Shown piece after piece: positions 31,624 through 40,807 of a stretch of DNA of 64,000 bases (position 1 is its first letter; each line of letters starts with the position of its first letter). This DNA comes from an uncultured Pelagibacteraceae bacterium (GTDB taxonomy: Bacteria; Pseudomonadota; Alphaproteobacteria; Pelagibacterales; Pelagibacteraceae). The position numbers and the translations under genes were made by a program. The DNA lies in contig CACCPE010000003.1 in assembly GCA_902547825.1 (NCBI GenBank), positions 24,239 to 88,238 of the forward strand, given 5' to 3'. The notes under the pieces were generated by a model. The model was not told where the DNA came from. It saw only the letters and a program-made list of their open reading frames with translations, and did no database searches.

Positions 31624-32322
31624 ATGGTACACACAATAGCTTTAGTCGATGACGACAGAAACATACTTACTGGAATAAGTATGGCTTTAGAGAGAGAAGG
31701 TTTCAAAGTTCAGACTTACATTGATGGAGAGTCTGCTTTAGTTGGTCTTTCCAGAAACCCGCCTGATTTAGCAGTTCTAGATATCAAAATGCCAAGAATG
31801 GATGGAGAAGAACTTTTAAAAAAATTAAAAAAGAAAATGTCTATTCCAATTATATTTTTGACATCAAAGGACGAGGAAGTAGATGAATTATTAGGATTGA
31901 AATTAGGCGCTGATGACTTTGTAAAAAAATCAGGGGGCTTTTCAACAAAAGTTTTGATTGAAAGAATCAGAGTTCAATTAAGAAAAAAAACAAATGTAAT
32001 TGATGATACAAAAAATATTATTTCTCATGGAAAGCTGAAGTTAGATCCAGCTCAGCTTGAGTGTGAATGGAATGGTAAATCTTTGCCGGATAAGTTAACA
32101 ACTACGGAATTTTTGATAGTAAAGGAATTGGCGAAAAGACCTGGAGTTATTAAGGAAAGAGCTCATCTTATGGATATAGCATATAAGGAAAATACAGAAA
32201 TTGAGGACAGAACGATTGACAGTCATGTGAAAAGGATAAGAAAAAAGTTCAAAAAGGTAGATGAAAAATTTTCAGCGATTGAAACTAGATATGGAAGCGG
32301 GTATAGATGGAATGTTAGTTAA
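31624..32322 (+). CDS. chvI: Response regulator ChvI
   Basis: ChvI is the OmpR-class regulator of the alphaproteobacterial ChvG/ChvI envelope and acid-stress system. The receiver domain has IALVDDDRNIL, Asp53 (AVLDIKMPRMDGEE) and the switch Thr and Lys in FLTSKDEEVDELLGLKLGADDFVKKSGG. The C-terminal winged helix has TTEFLIVKELAKRPG and DRTIDSHVKRIRKKF. 232 residues. It overlaps the chvG start by one base. Confidence 0.92.
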   Translation: MVHTIALVDDDRNILTGISMALEREGFKVQTYIDGESALVGLSRNPPDLAVLDIKMPRMDGEELLKKLKKKMSIPIIFLTSKDEEVDELLGLKLGADDFVKKSGGFSTKVLIERIRVQLRKKTNVIDDTKNIISHGKLKLDPAQLECEWNGKSLPDKLTTTEFLIVKELAKRPGVIKERAHLMDIAYKENTEIEDRTIDSHVKRIRKKFKKVDEKFSAIETRYGSGYRWNVS

Positions 32323-33845
32323 TGAAACCGAGAAAAACAGCATCAATATTAAAAAAATTCTTACTATTTAATTTAACAACTTTTTCTATATTAGGCTTAT
32401 TTACTATATTTTATTTAAAAGCTATTCAACCAAATCTAATCAAAGATAGAGCAGAAGATCATAAAATTATAATTAGCAATACAATTGATCATTTAAAGAG
32501 GCTTAATGTAGATTATAGCGCAGATGGCATTAGAACCTTTTTACTTTCAACAAGATTTTTATTTCAAAGTTTAGATAGAGTCCAATTTTATGACCTTTCT
32601 GGTAAACTCATAGGAGATACGAATATTTTAGATTTAGATCAAAGTGTCTTTTCAAAATCTGATGAAATCATCGAGGAAAGCATAGACGGTACGAAATCAA
32701 AAATTGATACTGATCTAATGGTTAGAGATAAAAAAGAAATTAATAATATTAAAAAAATATTAGATGAAAAATACGAAAATAAACCGCTAACACTCTCAGA
32801 AACTGATAAAAATAATTTTTTTGTCAAAACTTTAAGCGATGTAAATCTAGAGGATGAAAAAATTGGTTACATCCTAGTTTCAGAGCAAGCAAATGATATA
32901 TTAAACGCAGTAAAAGAAAGAAAAGATTTCATCCTAAGAACAGTTTTTGCTGTTGCTCTAGTAATTTTGATTTTTTCAATGTTTCTCAACAAGTATATTC
33001 TTAAACCAATAGGCTTACTAGTAAAATACAGTGACTCAATTAAAAGTAAATCTTCAGAAAGTATAAACATAAAAAAAGCTTTTATTAGGGATGATGAAAT
33101 TGGAAAATTAACAACGTCTATAGATGAGATGACAAAAGATTTACAACACAGAACGAATAGGGCTGAAACATTTTCTAACGATTTAGCACACGAAATAAGG
33201 AATCCGCTAGCCTCTTTAAAAAGCGCGTCTGAATTACTAGACAAGACAACAGAGAAAAGCGAAAGTGAAAAGCTACTTAAAATTATTAACCACGATGTAG
33301 AAAGAATAGAAAGATTAATTACTGACTACTCACAAATGCTAAAAGATGAGGCCTCACTATCGAGAGAGAAAATGAGCAAGATTAATTTAATAGAAGTTAT
33401 AAATAATGTTGTGGATGATTTTAAACAAGACCTAAGTAATCAGAACAAAAACATAGAAATAAATATTAAAGAAAAAATAAGTTCTAAAAATGGAAAATAT
33501 ATATTAGGTATCGAAAATAGATTAGAGCAAGTAATTGCAAACTTATTAGACAATTCTATTTCATTTAGTCAAGATGACCAAAAAATTGAAATAAGCATTG
33601 AGGAAACAACAAAAAACCTTGTAATGACAGTAAAAGATGAGGGACCAGGATTTTCAGAAACGTCGCCACAAAAGATCTTCAAGCGTTTTTACAGTAATAG
33701 GCCAAAAAGCTTTGGAAAGCACTCAGGTTTAGGTCTTAATATAGTCAAAAATATTGTTGAACTTCATAAAGGTACCATAGCAGCTTCAAATAGACTAAAT
33801 ACTAAAGGTGCTCAAGTGGAAGTGCTACTTCCTAAATTTTCTTAG
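32322..33845 (+). CDS. chvG: Sensor histidine kinase ChvG
   Basis: ChvG senses envelope or pH signals in the periplasm and phosphorylates ChvI. One membrane segment lies at about 13-32, a periplasmic sensor domain of about 170 residues follows, the second membrane segment is near 206-223, then HAMP, the DHp helix with His290 (DLAHEIRNPLASLKSA), and the ATPase domain (NLLDNSISFS, DEGPGF, GLGLNIVKNIVELHKG). 507 residues is in range. No hprK or ptsH genes follow, although these often accompany chvGI in rhizobia; ahcY does, as in many alphaproteobacteria. Confidence 0.9.
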   Translation: MKPRKTASILKKFLLFNLTTFSILGLFTIFYLKAIQPNLIKDRAEDHKIIISNTIDHLKRLNVDYSADGIRTFLLSTRFLFQSLDRVQFYDLSGKLIGDTNILDLDQSVFSKSDEIIEESIDGTKSKIDTDLMVRDKKEINNIKKILDEKYENKPLTLSETDKNNFFVKTLSDVNLEDEKIGYILVSEQANDILNAVKERKDFILRTVFAVALVILIFSMFLNKYILKPIGLLVKYSDSIKSKSSESINIKKAFIRDDEIGKLTTSIDEMTKDLQHRTNRAETFSNDLAHEIRNPLASLKSASELLDKTTEKSESEKLLKIINHDVERIERLITDYSQMLKDEASLSREKMSKINLIEVINNVVDDFKQDLSNQNKNIEINIKEKISSKNGKYILGIENRLEQVIANLLDNSISFSQDDQKIEISIEETTKNLVMTVKDEGPGFSETSPQKIFKRFYSNRPKSFGKHSGLGLNIVKNIVELHKGTIAASNRLNTKGAQVEVLLPKFS

Positions 33846-33854
33846 TGTTCTTTC

Positions 33855-33883
33855 TTGATAAGATAAGCTTATATTGATATTAA
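33855..33883 (+). promoter_or_regulatory. Putative promoter of ahcY
   Basis: TTGATA (33855-33860) and TATTAA (33878-33883) are separated by 17 bp, 10 bp before the ahcY ATG. It implies a transcript with almost no leader. I found no SAM- or SAH-riboswitch-like element in the 48-bp gap. Confidence 0.4.
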
Positions 33884-33893
33884 CAAACTCAAA

Positions 33894-35183
33894 ATGGGAG
33901 AAGATTATAAAGTAAAAGATATAAGCCTAGCTGACTTTGGTAGAAAGGAAATTTCTATAGCTGAGTCAGAAATGCCAGGGTTAATGGCGCTTAGAAAAGA
34001 ATATAAAGGAAAAAAACCTTTAAAAGGTGCCAAAATCTTAGGTTGTTTGCATATGACAATCCAAACTGCGGTTTTAATTGAGACTCTCGTTGATCTAGGA
34101 GCAGAGGTAAGGTGGTCATCTTGTAATATTTTTTCTACTCAAGATCATGCTGCGGCAGCTATAGCTAAAGCAGGTATACCGGTGTTTGCTTGGAAAGGCG
34201 AAACCGAGGAAGAGTATTGGTGGTGTGTAAAACAAACTATAGAGGGTAAAAAAGATTGGAAACCTAACATGATTTTGGATGATGGAGGAGATCTTACTGG
34301 TTTAATGCATAAAGATTATAAAGATATGTTAAAGGGTGTTAAAGGAATTTCAGAGGAGACAACGACTGGAGTGTTAGCGCTTAAAAAAATGGAGTCAAAT
34401 AAACAATTAATGGTTCCTGCATTCAATGTAAATGATTCAGTGACTAAATCAAAATTTGACAATTTATACGGATGCAGAGAGAGTTTAGTCGATGGAATTA
34501 AGAGAGCCACGGATGTAATGATGTCAGGAAAAGTAGCAGTTGTTGCAGGTTTTGGAGATGTTGGTAAAGGCAGTGCCGCTTCCTTACGTCAAGCAGGCGC
34601 AAGAGTGATGGTAACAGAAACAGACCCTATTTGTGCATTACAAGCAGCAATGGAAGGCTATGAAGTAGTTTTGATGGATGACGCAATAAAAGATGCAGAT
34701 ATTGTTGTAACCGCTACTGGAAATAAAGACATAGTAACAGCAGATCATATGAGAAACATGAAAGATAGAGCCATCTTATGTAATATAGGTCATTTTGATA
34801 ACGAGATTCAAGTTGAGGCATTAAAAAATTACAAATGGGATGAAATAAAACCGCAAGTACACGAAATAGAATTACCTAGTAAAAAAAGAATAATTCTTTT
34901 AGCAGAAGGAAGACTAGTTAATTTAGGATGTGCTACAGGGCATCCTAGTTTTGTTATGAGTGCTTCATTTACAAATCAAGTAATAGCCCAAATTGAATTA
35001 TGGAACAACTCAGATAAGTATGAGAAGAAAGTTTATGTGCTTCCAAAACATCTTGATGAAAAAGTTGCCATGCTTCATTTAGAGAAAGTAGGAGCAAAAT
35101 TAACAAAAATGTCAAAAGAGCAAGCAGATTATATTAGCGTTAAACCATCAGGACCTTTTAAACCAGATACTTACCGCTACTAA
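33894..35183 (+). CDS. ahcY: S-adenosylhomocysteine hydrolase
   Basis: AhcY splits the methyltransferase by-product SAH into adenosine and homocysteine. Typical segments are the N-terminal [22 protein letters not shown]-like start, [15 protein letters not shown], the catalytic [12 protein letters not shown] with Lys and Asp, the NAD loop [19 protein letters not shown] and the C-terminal KPDTYRY that closes the NAD site. 429 residues includes no large insertion beyond the usual bacterial form. It works with the metX-metW methionine genes at the far end of the window. Confidence 0.97.
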   Translation: MGEDYKVKDISLADFGRKEISIAESEMPGLMALRKEYKGKKPLKGAKILGCLHMTIQTAVLIETLVDLGAEVRWSSCNIFSTQDHAAAAIAKAGIPVFAWKGETEEEYWWCVKQTIEGKKDWKPNMILDDGGDLTGLMHKDYKDMLKGVKGISEETTTGVLALKKMESNKQLMVPAFNVNDSVTKSKFDNLYGCRESLVDGIKRATDVMMSGKVAVVAGFGDVGKGSAASLRQAGARVMVTETDPICALQAAMEGYEVVLMDDAIKDADIVVTATGNKDIVTADHMRNMKDRAILCNIGHFDNEIQVEALKNYKWDEIKPQVHEIELPSKKRIILLAEGRLVNLGCATGHPSFVMSASFTNQVIAQIELWNNSDKYEKKVYVLPKHLDEKVAMLHLEKVGAKLTKMSKEQADYISVKPSGPFKPDTYRY

Positions 35184-35194
35184 AACAGTAGCTA

Positions 35195-35644
35195 ATGATT
35201 GTTAAATCCTTAGAACATTTAAACTCTTTATCAAAAAAAGTTGCAGATCAACTAATAAAAAACGACTGTATTTTTTTAATTGGTGAAATTGGTGTAGGAA
35301 AAACTACCTTTACAAGATATTTGATAAATTACTTACAAGAAAAAAATGGAAAAAAGATAACAGAAGTACTCAGCCCTACTTTTAATTTACTTTATGAGTA
35401 TGATTTAAGAAACATTAAAATTATGCATTATGATCTTTACAGAATAGTAGATACAAAAGAATTAAAACATTTAGGCATCTTTTCAGATAAACAAGAAGCA
35501 ATTAAAATTATAGAGTGGCCACAACTTATTAATATTCCATTAATTGATAAGTTAGAAGTACATTTAGATTACGTTAAAAATGAAAATGAAAGAGAGATAA
35601 AATTCAAGGGTGCAGACAGGTGGAAAATTTTAAATGAATTATAA
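35195..35644 (+). CDS. tsaE: tRNA threonylcarbamoyladenosine biosynthesis ATPase TsaE
   Basis: TsaE is the ATPase that resets the TsaBD complex making t6A37 in ANN-decoding tRNAs. The P-loop GEIGVGKTT (30-38), the SPTFNLLYEY motif, YDLYRI and the late IIEWPQL are all present in 149 residues. It overlaps amgK by 11 bp. tsaE-amgK-murU is a common alphaproteobacterial cluster. Confidence 0.93.
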   Translation: MIVKSLEHLNSLSKKVADQLIKNDCIFLIGEIGVGKTTFTRYLINYLQEKNGKKITEVLSPTFNLLYEYDLRNIKIMHYDLYRIVDTKELKHLGIFSDKQEAIKIIEWPQLINIPLIDKLEVHLDYVKNENEREIKFKGADRWKILNEL

Positions 35645-36596
35645 ACTTAAAAAGATCTCAGGAGATGCTTCGTTTCGGGAATTTTATAGATTACAAAAAG
35701 GCAAAAAAACCTCCATTATTGTTCAAGCTAGAAAAGAAAAATTTAAAAACTTAATTATATATTCTGCAGTAAACAACATTTTGAGAAAACATAAAATTTA
35801 TGCGCCAAAATTACTCCAAAATTATTATGAGGATAACATAATTGAGATAACTGATTTAGGAAAAAAATCATTTTATGATCTTGTAATCAAGAAAAAAAAT
35901 AAACTGAATTATTACAAAGATTTAATTAAGTTAATCATAAAATTACAAAACATAAAGCTTAAGAAAACTTATCGTTTAGAAAAATTTAAAGTCACTTTTG
36001 ATACATATACATTGAAAAATCTTCATAAAGAATCAGATTTATTTTTCGATTGGTATTTAAAATATTCTTTGAAAAGAGCAAAAATTAAAAAATTAAAAAA
36101 TATTTTAAAAAAAGAATTAAATGAAATATACAAAAAGATTTATTTTACAAAAAATGTTTTCGTTCATAGAGATTTTCATGCTTCAAATATTATGGTTTAT
36201 AAAGATAATTACTGGTTAATAGATAGCCAAGATATGATAATCGGTAATCCTTTATATGATGTCGCTTCTTTAATAGATGATGTTAGAATTAAATTACCTT
36301 CACACATTCAGGAAAAATTATTCAATTATTATTATAGAACTTCAAAGATAAAAAAAGAAAAATATGAAAATTTAAAAAACGATTTTGATATATTATCTGT
36401 TCAAAGAAATTTAAAAATTTTAGGAATCTTCGTGAGACTTTATATAAGAGATGGTAAATCTAATTATCTCAAATATTTACCCTACACTTGGAGCTTAATT
36501 GAGAAACGGCTTAAAAATCCTGTGTTTGGAAATTTAAATTATTTATTCAAAAAATATTTAAAAATCAAAACTTTAAAAAGAATTCGTAATTTATGA
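35634..36596 (+). CDS. amgK: Sugar kinase, probable N-acetylmuramate/N-acetylglucosamine kinase AmgK
   Basis: This APH-fold phosphotransferase (320 residues) has the catalytic loop FVHRDFHASNIMV and the metal-binding LIDSQDMIIGNPLYDVASL. By coupling to tsaE and to a MurU-like nucleotidyltransferase it should be AmgK, which phosphorylates the anomeric position of MurNAc (and GlcNAc) in cell-wall recycling. Sequence alone only says aminoglycoside-phosphotransferase family; the function comes from the neighbourhood. The protein is very Lys-rich, like many here. Confidence 0.82.
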   Translation: MNYKLKKISGDASFREFYRLQKGKKTSIIVQARKEKFKNLIIYSAVNNILRKHKIYAPKLLQNYYEDNIIEITDLGKKSFYDLVIKKKNKLNYYKDLIKLIIKLQNIKLKKTYRLEKFKVTFDTYTLKNLHKESDLFFDWYLKYSLKRAKIKKLKNILKKELNEIYKKIYFTKNVFVHRDFHASNIMVYKDNYWLIDSQDMIIGNPLYDVASLIDDVRIKLPSHIQEKLFNYYYRTSKIKKEKYENLKNDFDILSVQRNLKILGIFVRLYIRDGKSNYLKYLPYTWSLIEKRLKNPVFGNLNYLFKKYLKIKTLKRIRNL

Positions 36597-37282
36597 AAAT
36601 AAAACATGGAATGATATTGGCAGCTGGCATAGGGAAAAGAATGCAACCTTTAACTTTAAAGACACCTAAGCCTCTTTTAGAGATACAGGGAGAAACACTT
36701 CTAGAAAGAGCTCTAAACCTTTTAATAAATAATGGTGTGGAGGAAGTATGCATTAACACTCATCATCTTAGTGACCAAATTAGGGAATATCTTTCAAGAT
36801 TTAAATTTAAAGCGAATATTGAAATTTCAAGTGAAGAAGATTTACTATTAGATACTGGAGGTGGAGCAGAAAAAGCAACAAAAGAATTTAAAAAAAATCC
36901 ATTTTTCATAATAAATCCAGATACACTTTGGAGCGATAAGTATTATAAGGAAGTCCAATTTTTGGAAAAAGTATATATCGAAAATAAGAAACCATGCTTG
37001 TTGTTAGTGAATAAAGATTTATCTCTAGATAAATCTTTCGAAGGAGATTTTAATTTAGATGGCAAATTAGTTTCTAAAGACGAAAAGAATAAATACATTT
37101 TTACAGGTCTTCAAATAATAACAAGAGATAGTCTTAATTTAATAAATAAGAAAGTATTTTCTATGAATGAAGTTTGGAATAAATTAATCAACGAAAAAAA
37201 CTTGTACGGAGTAGAAAGTAATCAAAAATTTTATCACTTAAATACATTTGAAATGTATAAAAAAATATCAAAAATGAATTAA
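36593..37282 (+). CDS. murU: Nucleotidyltransferase, probable N-acetylmuramate alpha-1-phosphate uridylyltransferase MurU
   Basis: MurU turns MurNAc-1-phosphate into UDP-MurNAc, bypassing MurA and MurB. The nucleotide-binding start MILAAGIGKRMQPLTLKTPKPLL and the later DTGGGAEKA and INPDTLW motifs are typical of the family (229 residues). It overlaps amgK by 4 bp. In many alphaproteobacteria addB and addA follow; here the cluster ends and the autotransporter/pilus region begins. Confidence 0.85.
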   Translation: MKIKHGMILAAGIGKRMQPLTLKTPKPLLEIQGETLLERALNLLINNGVEEVCINTHHLSDQIREYLSRFKFKANIEISSEEDLLLDTGGGAEKATKEFKKNPFFIINPDTLWSDKYYKEVQFLEKVYIENKKPCLLLVNKDLSLDKSFEGDFNLDGKLVSKDEKNKYIFTGLQIITRDSLNLINKKVFSMNEVWNKLINEKNLYGVESNQKFYHLNTFEMYKKISKMN

Positions 37283-37356
37283 GGTTCAAAACCAAGAATA
37301 TTTTACACAAAAATAGGGATTAATTTACTATTCAAAAAAAATATAATTTATCTAAT

Positions 37357-39666
37357 ATGCAAAAAATTATGAATTCTGTTAAAAGATTAATATTTTTGAT
37401 ATTTTTATTTTTTCCAGCAGCAAACTGTTTTGCAGGCATGGTAACTAGTGTGCAAAACGAAACATTTAGTGATAATAGCTCTCGTGAATTAAAAGGTATT
37501 GCATTTAATGAAGATGGAACCAAATTGTTTACTAGTTACCAATTCAAAGCAAACCCTGGAGGTGAAGAGGAGGCTACTTACAAGTTAAATGAATATAATC
37601 TATCTACTCCATACGATATCTCTACCAGAACTTATGCTGGAAATGACGAAAGATGTGAATTGAATACTGAGTCTGATGGTAGTGGTAATGGACCGTCATC
37701 TGACAGGATATTTGATATAGAATTTAGTAATGATGGAATGAAAGTATTTGTAGTAGAAGGAATACGTAATAGCTCAATGGACGATGATAAAGTATTTAGA
37801 TTTGATTTAACCTCACCTTATGATATTTCAACCTGTTTTTATGTGAGTGAAACTACGAATCTTGACAGCATGGCACTTCAAAACGGAAGTAAAGCTGGGT
37901 CAAGAGGTAGCGGAGATACTCCTGCTAATAAAAAAGAAAACCGTGTTCAAGGAATTGAATTTAATGAGACTGGTACAAAACTTTTTTTAATTTTCCATGG
38001 TCAAAGCACTCTTCCAGAGGATGATGGAGGTGGACCCAGACTAACTAGACTTTTAGAGTATAAACTCTCAACTCCCTATGACATAACTGATCTAACACTT
38101 GTTACTACAGCAGGAATTGAATTAGAAGATGAGGTCAGTAACCCACAAACAATGAAATTTAGCGCAAATGGTAAAAGAATTTTTATTGTTGACCACCTAG
38201 GTAATGCGAATGGTCGCGAAGTTCATCAAGTTTCACTTTCCAATCCATACGATACATCTTCATTTACTATAGATGGACGTGTTAGAGTGGCTGATCTAGA
38301 TAGTGATCATACTGAACCAGGGGGAATTGCGTTTAGTAAATCTGGTTTAAAAATGTATGTCGGTGATGATGGTCAACAAAGTATTTATGAATTTGATTTA
38401 GTTTGTCCATTTAATATTATTGCTGGAAAATGCCCTCCAATTACAGAAAATAAAGATAGAACTGGTATAGCAGAAGCACAAATCGAGATGGCTAAAAGAA
38501 CAATGCAATATTCAACAGACAGCGCTTTAAATCGTCTGAAATGGATTAGACGAAATAAAGAAAGACAAAATTTAACAAATCATAATATTGATTTTAATTT
38601 TTCAAATCCTAGAATTGCTCAATTAACCAAAAAAATTAGTAGTTTAAATACTAAAGAAAAAAACACTGATGATAAACAGGATATATTTTTTTGGAGTGAG
38701 GGAAGTATTGCAGTTGGCAAAGTTGGTGATTCTAGCATATCTTCGGCAAAAAATATCGATACAAACTCAATAACATTCGGAGCAGATAGTTTAACTGAAA
38801 ATAATGGTATCAAAGGTTTTGCAGTCAGTGTAGGAAAAGATGATGTTGATGTAGGTTCTGCGGGGAGTAATTTAGACACTGATACGTTTAATTTAACTTA
38901 TTATTCAACTTCTCAAATCGATGACGACACAAAACTTCTTGATACTGTGTTAGGATTTGGAAGATTAAATTCAGATATTCTAACAGTTATCGATGGACAA
39001 AAAAAAGAAGCTGATAGGTCTGGGAACCAATTATATGGAGCTTTTAAAATAAAAGACGAAATTAAAAATGGAAATTTAACCATAATCCCCTCAGGACAAT
39101 TTGATTTTGGCCATACAATATTGAATGCATATAAAGAAACTGGCAAAGGAGCGATAAAGGTTGAAGATCAACATGTCAGTACAAGAAAATTAAGAACTGC
39201 AATGGCGATGGTTCAAGATTTATCAAAAGACAATTATACATTTAAAACTCATAGTAAATTAGAATATTTAGCTGATTTAGAGCGCTCATCAAATTTTAAA
39301 TATACTTATCTTTCTGACCAATCACTTAAGTATGCAGAGAATTTAAGTACTGGGGCTTTACATAATTTAAATGGGGAAATTGGTTTAGATTTTGTTATGC
39401 CAAATAGTTTTAGTTTATTTTTAATTTATGAACGTAAGCAAGCATTAAAAGACGGATATACTGACAAAATTCACGTTGCGCTTGGTTATTTACCTAATAA
39501 AGATACTAATTATGCTTTTACAGTCGACGCAAAAGATAACTTAAGATCAAAGGTTTTAGTCAGTAAAAAAATAGGGAACTATAAGCTAAGCTTTGATCAT
39601 TCCCATGATTTCTTAAGTGAAGAAGATAATTATTTAAGTTCAATTAATCTAAGGAAAGATTTTTAA
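37357..39666 (+). CDS. Autotransporter with a propeller-like repeat passenger
   Basis: A 769-residue secreted outer-membrane protein. A signal peptide (about 1-26, NCFAG) precedes five repeats of a two-part unit, I-x-F-x-x-x-G-x-K-x-F near residues 48, 120, 199, 266 and 323 and L-S-x-P-Y-D-I near 82, 152, 237, 294 and 348, which is the layout of beta-propeller blades. A linker with STDSALNRLKWIRR (386 on) joins an autotransporter beta-barrel (about 445-769) that ends in Phe. The repeats suggest a surface adhesin or ligand-binding propeller; the ligand is unknown. The linker and barrel resemble the lectin autotransporter at 40.8-42.9 kb. A TATAAT at 37342-37347, 9 bp before the ATG, is a possible -10 element. 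Confidence 0.82.
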   Translation: MQKIMNSVKRLIFLIFLFFPAANCFAGMVTSVQNETFSDNSSRELKGIAFNEDGTKLFTSYQFKANPGGEEEATYKLNEYNLSTPYDISTRTYAGNDERCELNTESDGSGNGPSSDRIFDIEFSNDGMKVFVVEGIRNSSMDDDKVFRFDLTSPYDISTCFYVSETTNLDSMALQNGSKAGSRGSGDTPANKKENRVQGIEFNETGTKLFLIFHGQSTLPEDDGGGPRLTRLLEYKLSTPYDITDLTLVTTAGIELEDEVSNPQTMKFSANGKRIFIVDHLGNANGREVHQVSLSNPYDTSSFTIDGRVRVADLDSDHTEPGGIAFSKSGLKMYVGDDGQQSIYEFDLVCPFNIIAGKCPPITENKDRTGIAEAQIEMAKRTMQYSTDSALNRLKWIRRNKERQNLTNHNIDFNFSNPRIAQLTKKISSLNTKEKNTDDKQDIFFWSEGSIAVGKVGDSSISSAKNIDTNSITFGADSLTENNGIKGFAVSVGKDDVDVGSAGSNLDTDTFNLTYYSTSQIDDDTKLLDTVLGFGRLNSDILTVIDGQKKEADRSGNQLYGAFKIKDEIKNGNLTIIPSGQFDFGHTILNAYKETGKGAIKVEDQHVSTRKLRTAMAMVQDLSKDNYTFKTHSKLEYLADLERSSNFKYTYLSDQSLKYAENLSTGALHNLNGEIGLDFVMPNSFSLFLIYERKQALKDGYTDKIHVALGYLPNKDTNYAFTVDAKDNLRSKVLVSKKIGNYKLSFDHSHDFLSEEDNYLSSINLRKDF

Positions 39667-39712
39667 TAACAATAATATTAAGATAAAATAAATAAATTTA
39701 TGAAAAAAAAAA

Positions 39713-39928
39713 TTGATTATAACTCTCTCTTTATCCTGGTTACTAATTATAGGATACTTAACTTGGTATAATGGCTTAAAAGCCTCAGGCCGTTACAAAG
39801 GGTTTAACTGGGAAGAGTGGTTATGGTTTGGTTTAATCCCTCTCTTGGCTGTGTACATCTTTTATTTTATCTGGAAACCAGAGGCTTTTAAAGAGTTGGT
39901 GAAAGATGTAAGGTCACTATTTAATTAA
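39713..39928 (+). CDS. Small membrane protein behind a poly-A tract (hypothetical)
   Basis: A 71-residue protein with two hydrophobic segments (about 1-17 and 36-53), a Trp-rich middle (NWEEWLWFG) and a short charged tail. I do not recognise a family. The listed start is TTG. An ATG at 39700 followed by ten A is one base out of frame: if the tract were read as nine A, the protein would begin MKKKLIITLSLSWLL, a much more natural start. Either slippage on the A tract, a sequencing slip, or real TTG initiation explains this. It sits between the first autotransporter and the prepilin peptidase. Confidence 0.55.
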   Translation: MIITLSLSWLLIIGYLTWYNGLKASGRYKGFNWEEWLWFGLIPLLAVYIFYFIWKPEAFKELVKDVRSLFN

Positions 39929-39929
39929 A

Positions 39930-40043
39930 ATGGAAATTATAATTTACACTCCTAACTTAGAGATAGTTTATCAAGAAGGCTTATTCTTTCTAAATTATAT
40001 TATTGAACAGGTGATTGAAATCACTGCAAAAATAAAAATTTAA
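39930..40043 (+). CDS. Very small hypothetical protein
   Basis: An ATG reading frame of 37 residues (MEIIIYTPNLEIVYQEGLFF at the start, ending ITAKIKI) fits exactly between the membrane protein stop and the prepilin peptidase start, 1 bp before each. The tight spacing suggests it may be translated. It has no recognisable motif, and in AT-rich DNA a frame this short can arise by chance. Confidence 0.3.
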   Translation: MEIIIYTPNLEIVYQEGLFFLNYIIEQVIEITAKIKI

Positions 40044-40044
40044 T

Positions 40045-40803
40045 TTGCTTTTAAATAATTTTCTCTTTCTATTCATAATTGGCGCTGTTATCGGTAGTTT
40101 TTTAAATGTTTGTATATACCGGTTGCCGAAAAATTTAGATATAATATTTATAAGATCATTTTGTCCTCGATGTAAAAAAAAGATAAAGTGGTTTGATAAT
40201 ATTCCTTTAATTTCCATCTTAATTTTAAAATTTAAATGTCGTTTTTGTAAAAAAAGTATTTCAATACAGTACTTTTTGGTAGAGTTAGTTTCCGCAGTGT
40301 ATTTGTGCCTAACATTGCTTTTTATCTCGAATTTAATTGATTTAATATTACTAAGTTTAATTTTTTATATTTTCATAGTAATTTTTGTAATTGATTTAAA
40401 GCATTATATAATACCTGATAGTCTCAATTTTTCTTTAATACTTTTAGGTATAATAAAAAATTTTTTTCCAGAAACGTCATTAAATTTAAATCAGGATATG
40501 TTTCAAACTCTGATTGGAGGCGCTATAGGTTATTTTTTAATATGGATAATAATTTTCTTATACAAAAAAATTAAAAAAATTGAAGCTATGGGTCTAGGAG
40601 ACGCTAAACTTTTAGCAGGTTTCGGTTTTTTATTTGGTCTAAAATCTGTTTTCATAATCTTATTTGTAGCATCTATAATTGGACTGGTTTATTCCGTTCC
40701 TAAGTTGATTGTTGGAAAAAGCTCTCTTAATACTGCTATTCCCTTTGGACCATTTTTAATTATAAGTGCTATTGTTTATTATCTCTACTTAAGCAGTCTA
40801 TAA
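40045..40803 (+). CDS. pilD: Prepilin peptidase/N-methyltransferase PilD
   Basis: PilD cleaves the leader of type IV prepilins and methylates the new N-terminus. The N-terminal GAVIGSFLNVCIYRLP stretch, the paired CxxC zinc motifs (CPRCKKK and CRFCKKS) of the bifunctional form, and the catalytic aspartates in VIDLKHYIIPD and GLGDAKLLAG are intact, with about eight membrane segments in 252 residues. The start is TTG; no better in-frame start is visible. It presumably processes the minor pilins at 47.3-49.8 kb. Confidence 0.93.
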   Translation: MLLNNFLFLFIIGAVIGSFLNVCIYRLPKNLDIIFIRSFCPRCKKKIKWFDNIPLISILILKFKCRFCKKSISIQYFLVELVSAVYLCLTLLFISNLIDLILLSLIFYIFIVIFVIDLKHYIIPDSLNFSLILLGIIKNFFPETSLNLNQDMFQTLIGGAIGYFLIWIIIFLYKKIKKIEAMGLGDAKLLAGFGFLFGLKSVFIILFVASIIGLVYSVPKLIVGKSSLNTAIPFGPFLIISAIVYYLYLSSL

Positions 40804-40807
40804 ATTT

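Noticed and set aside
33846-33893. SAM or SAH riboswitch before ahcY
   Set aside because: The 48-bp gap is too short and shows only promoter-like hexamers.
37280-37300. tRNA-like GGTTCAAAACC
   Set aside because: Resembles a T-arm only; no acceptor or anticodon stem around it.
39990-40217. 75-codon minus-strand frame overlapping pilD
   Set aside because: Antisense to the conserved N-terminus of PilD, without motif or plausible start context.
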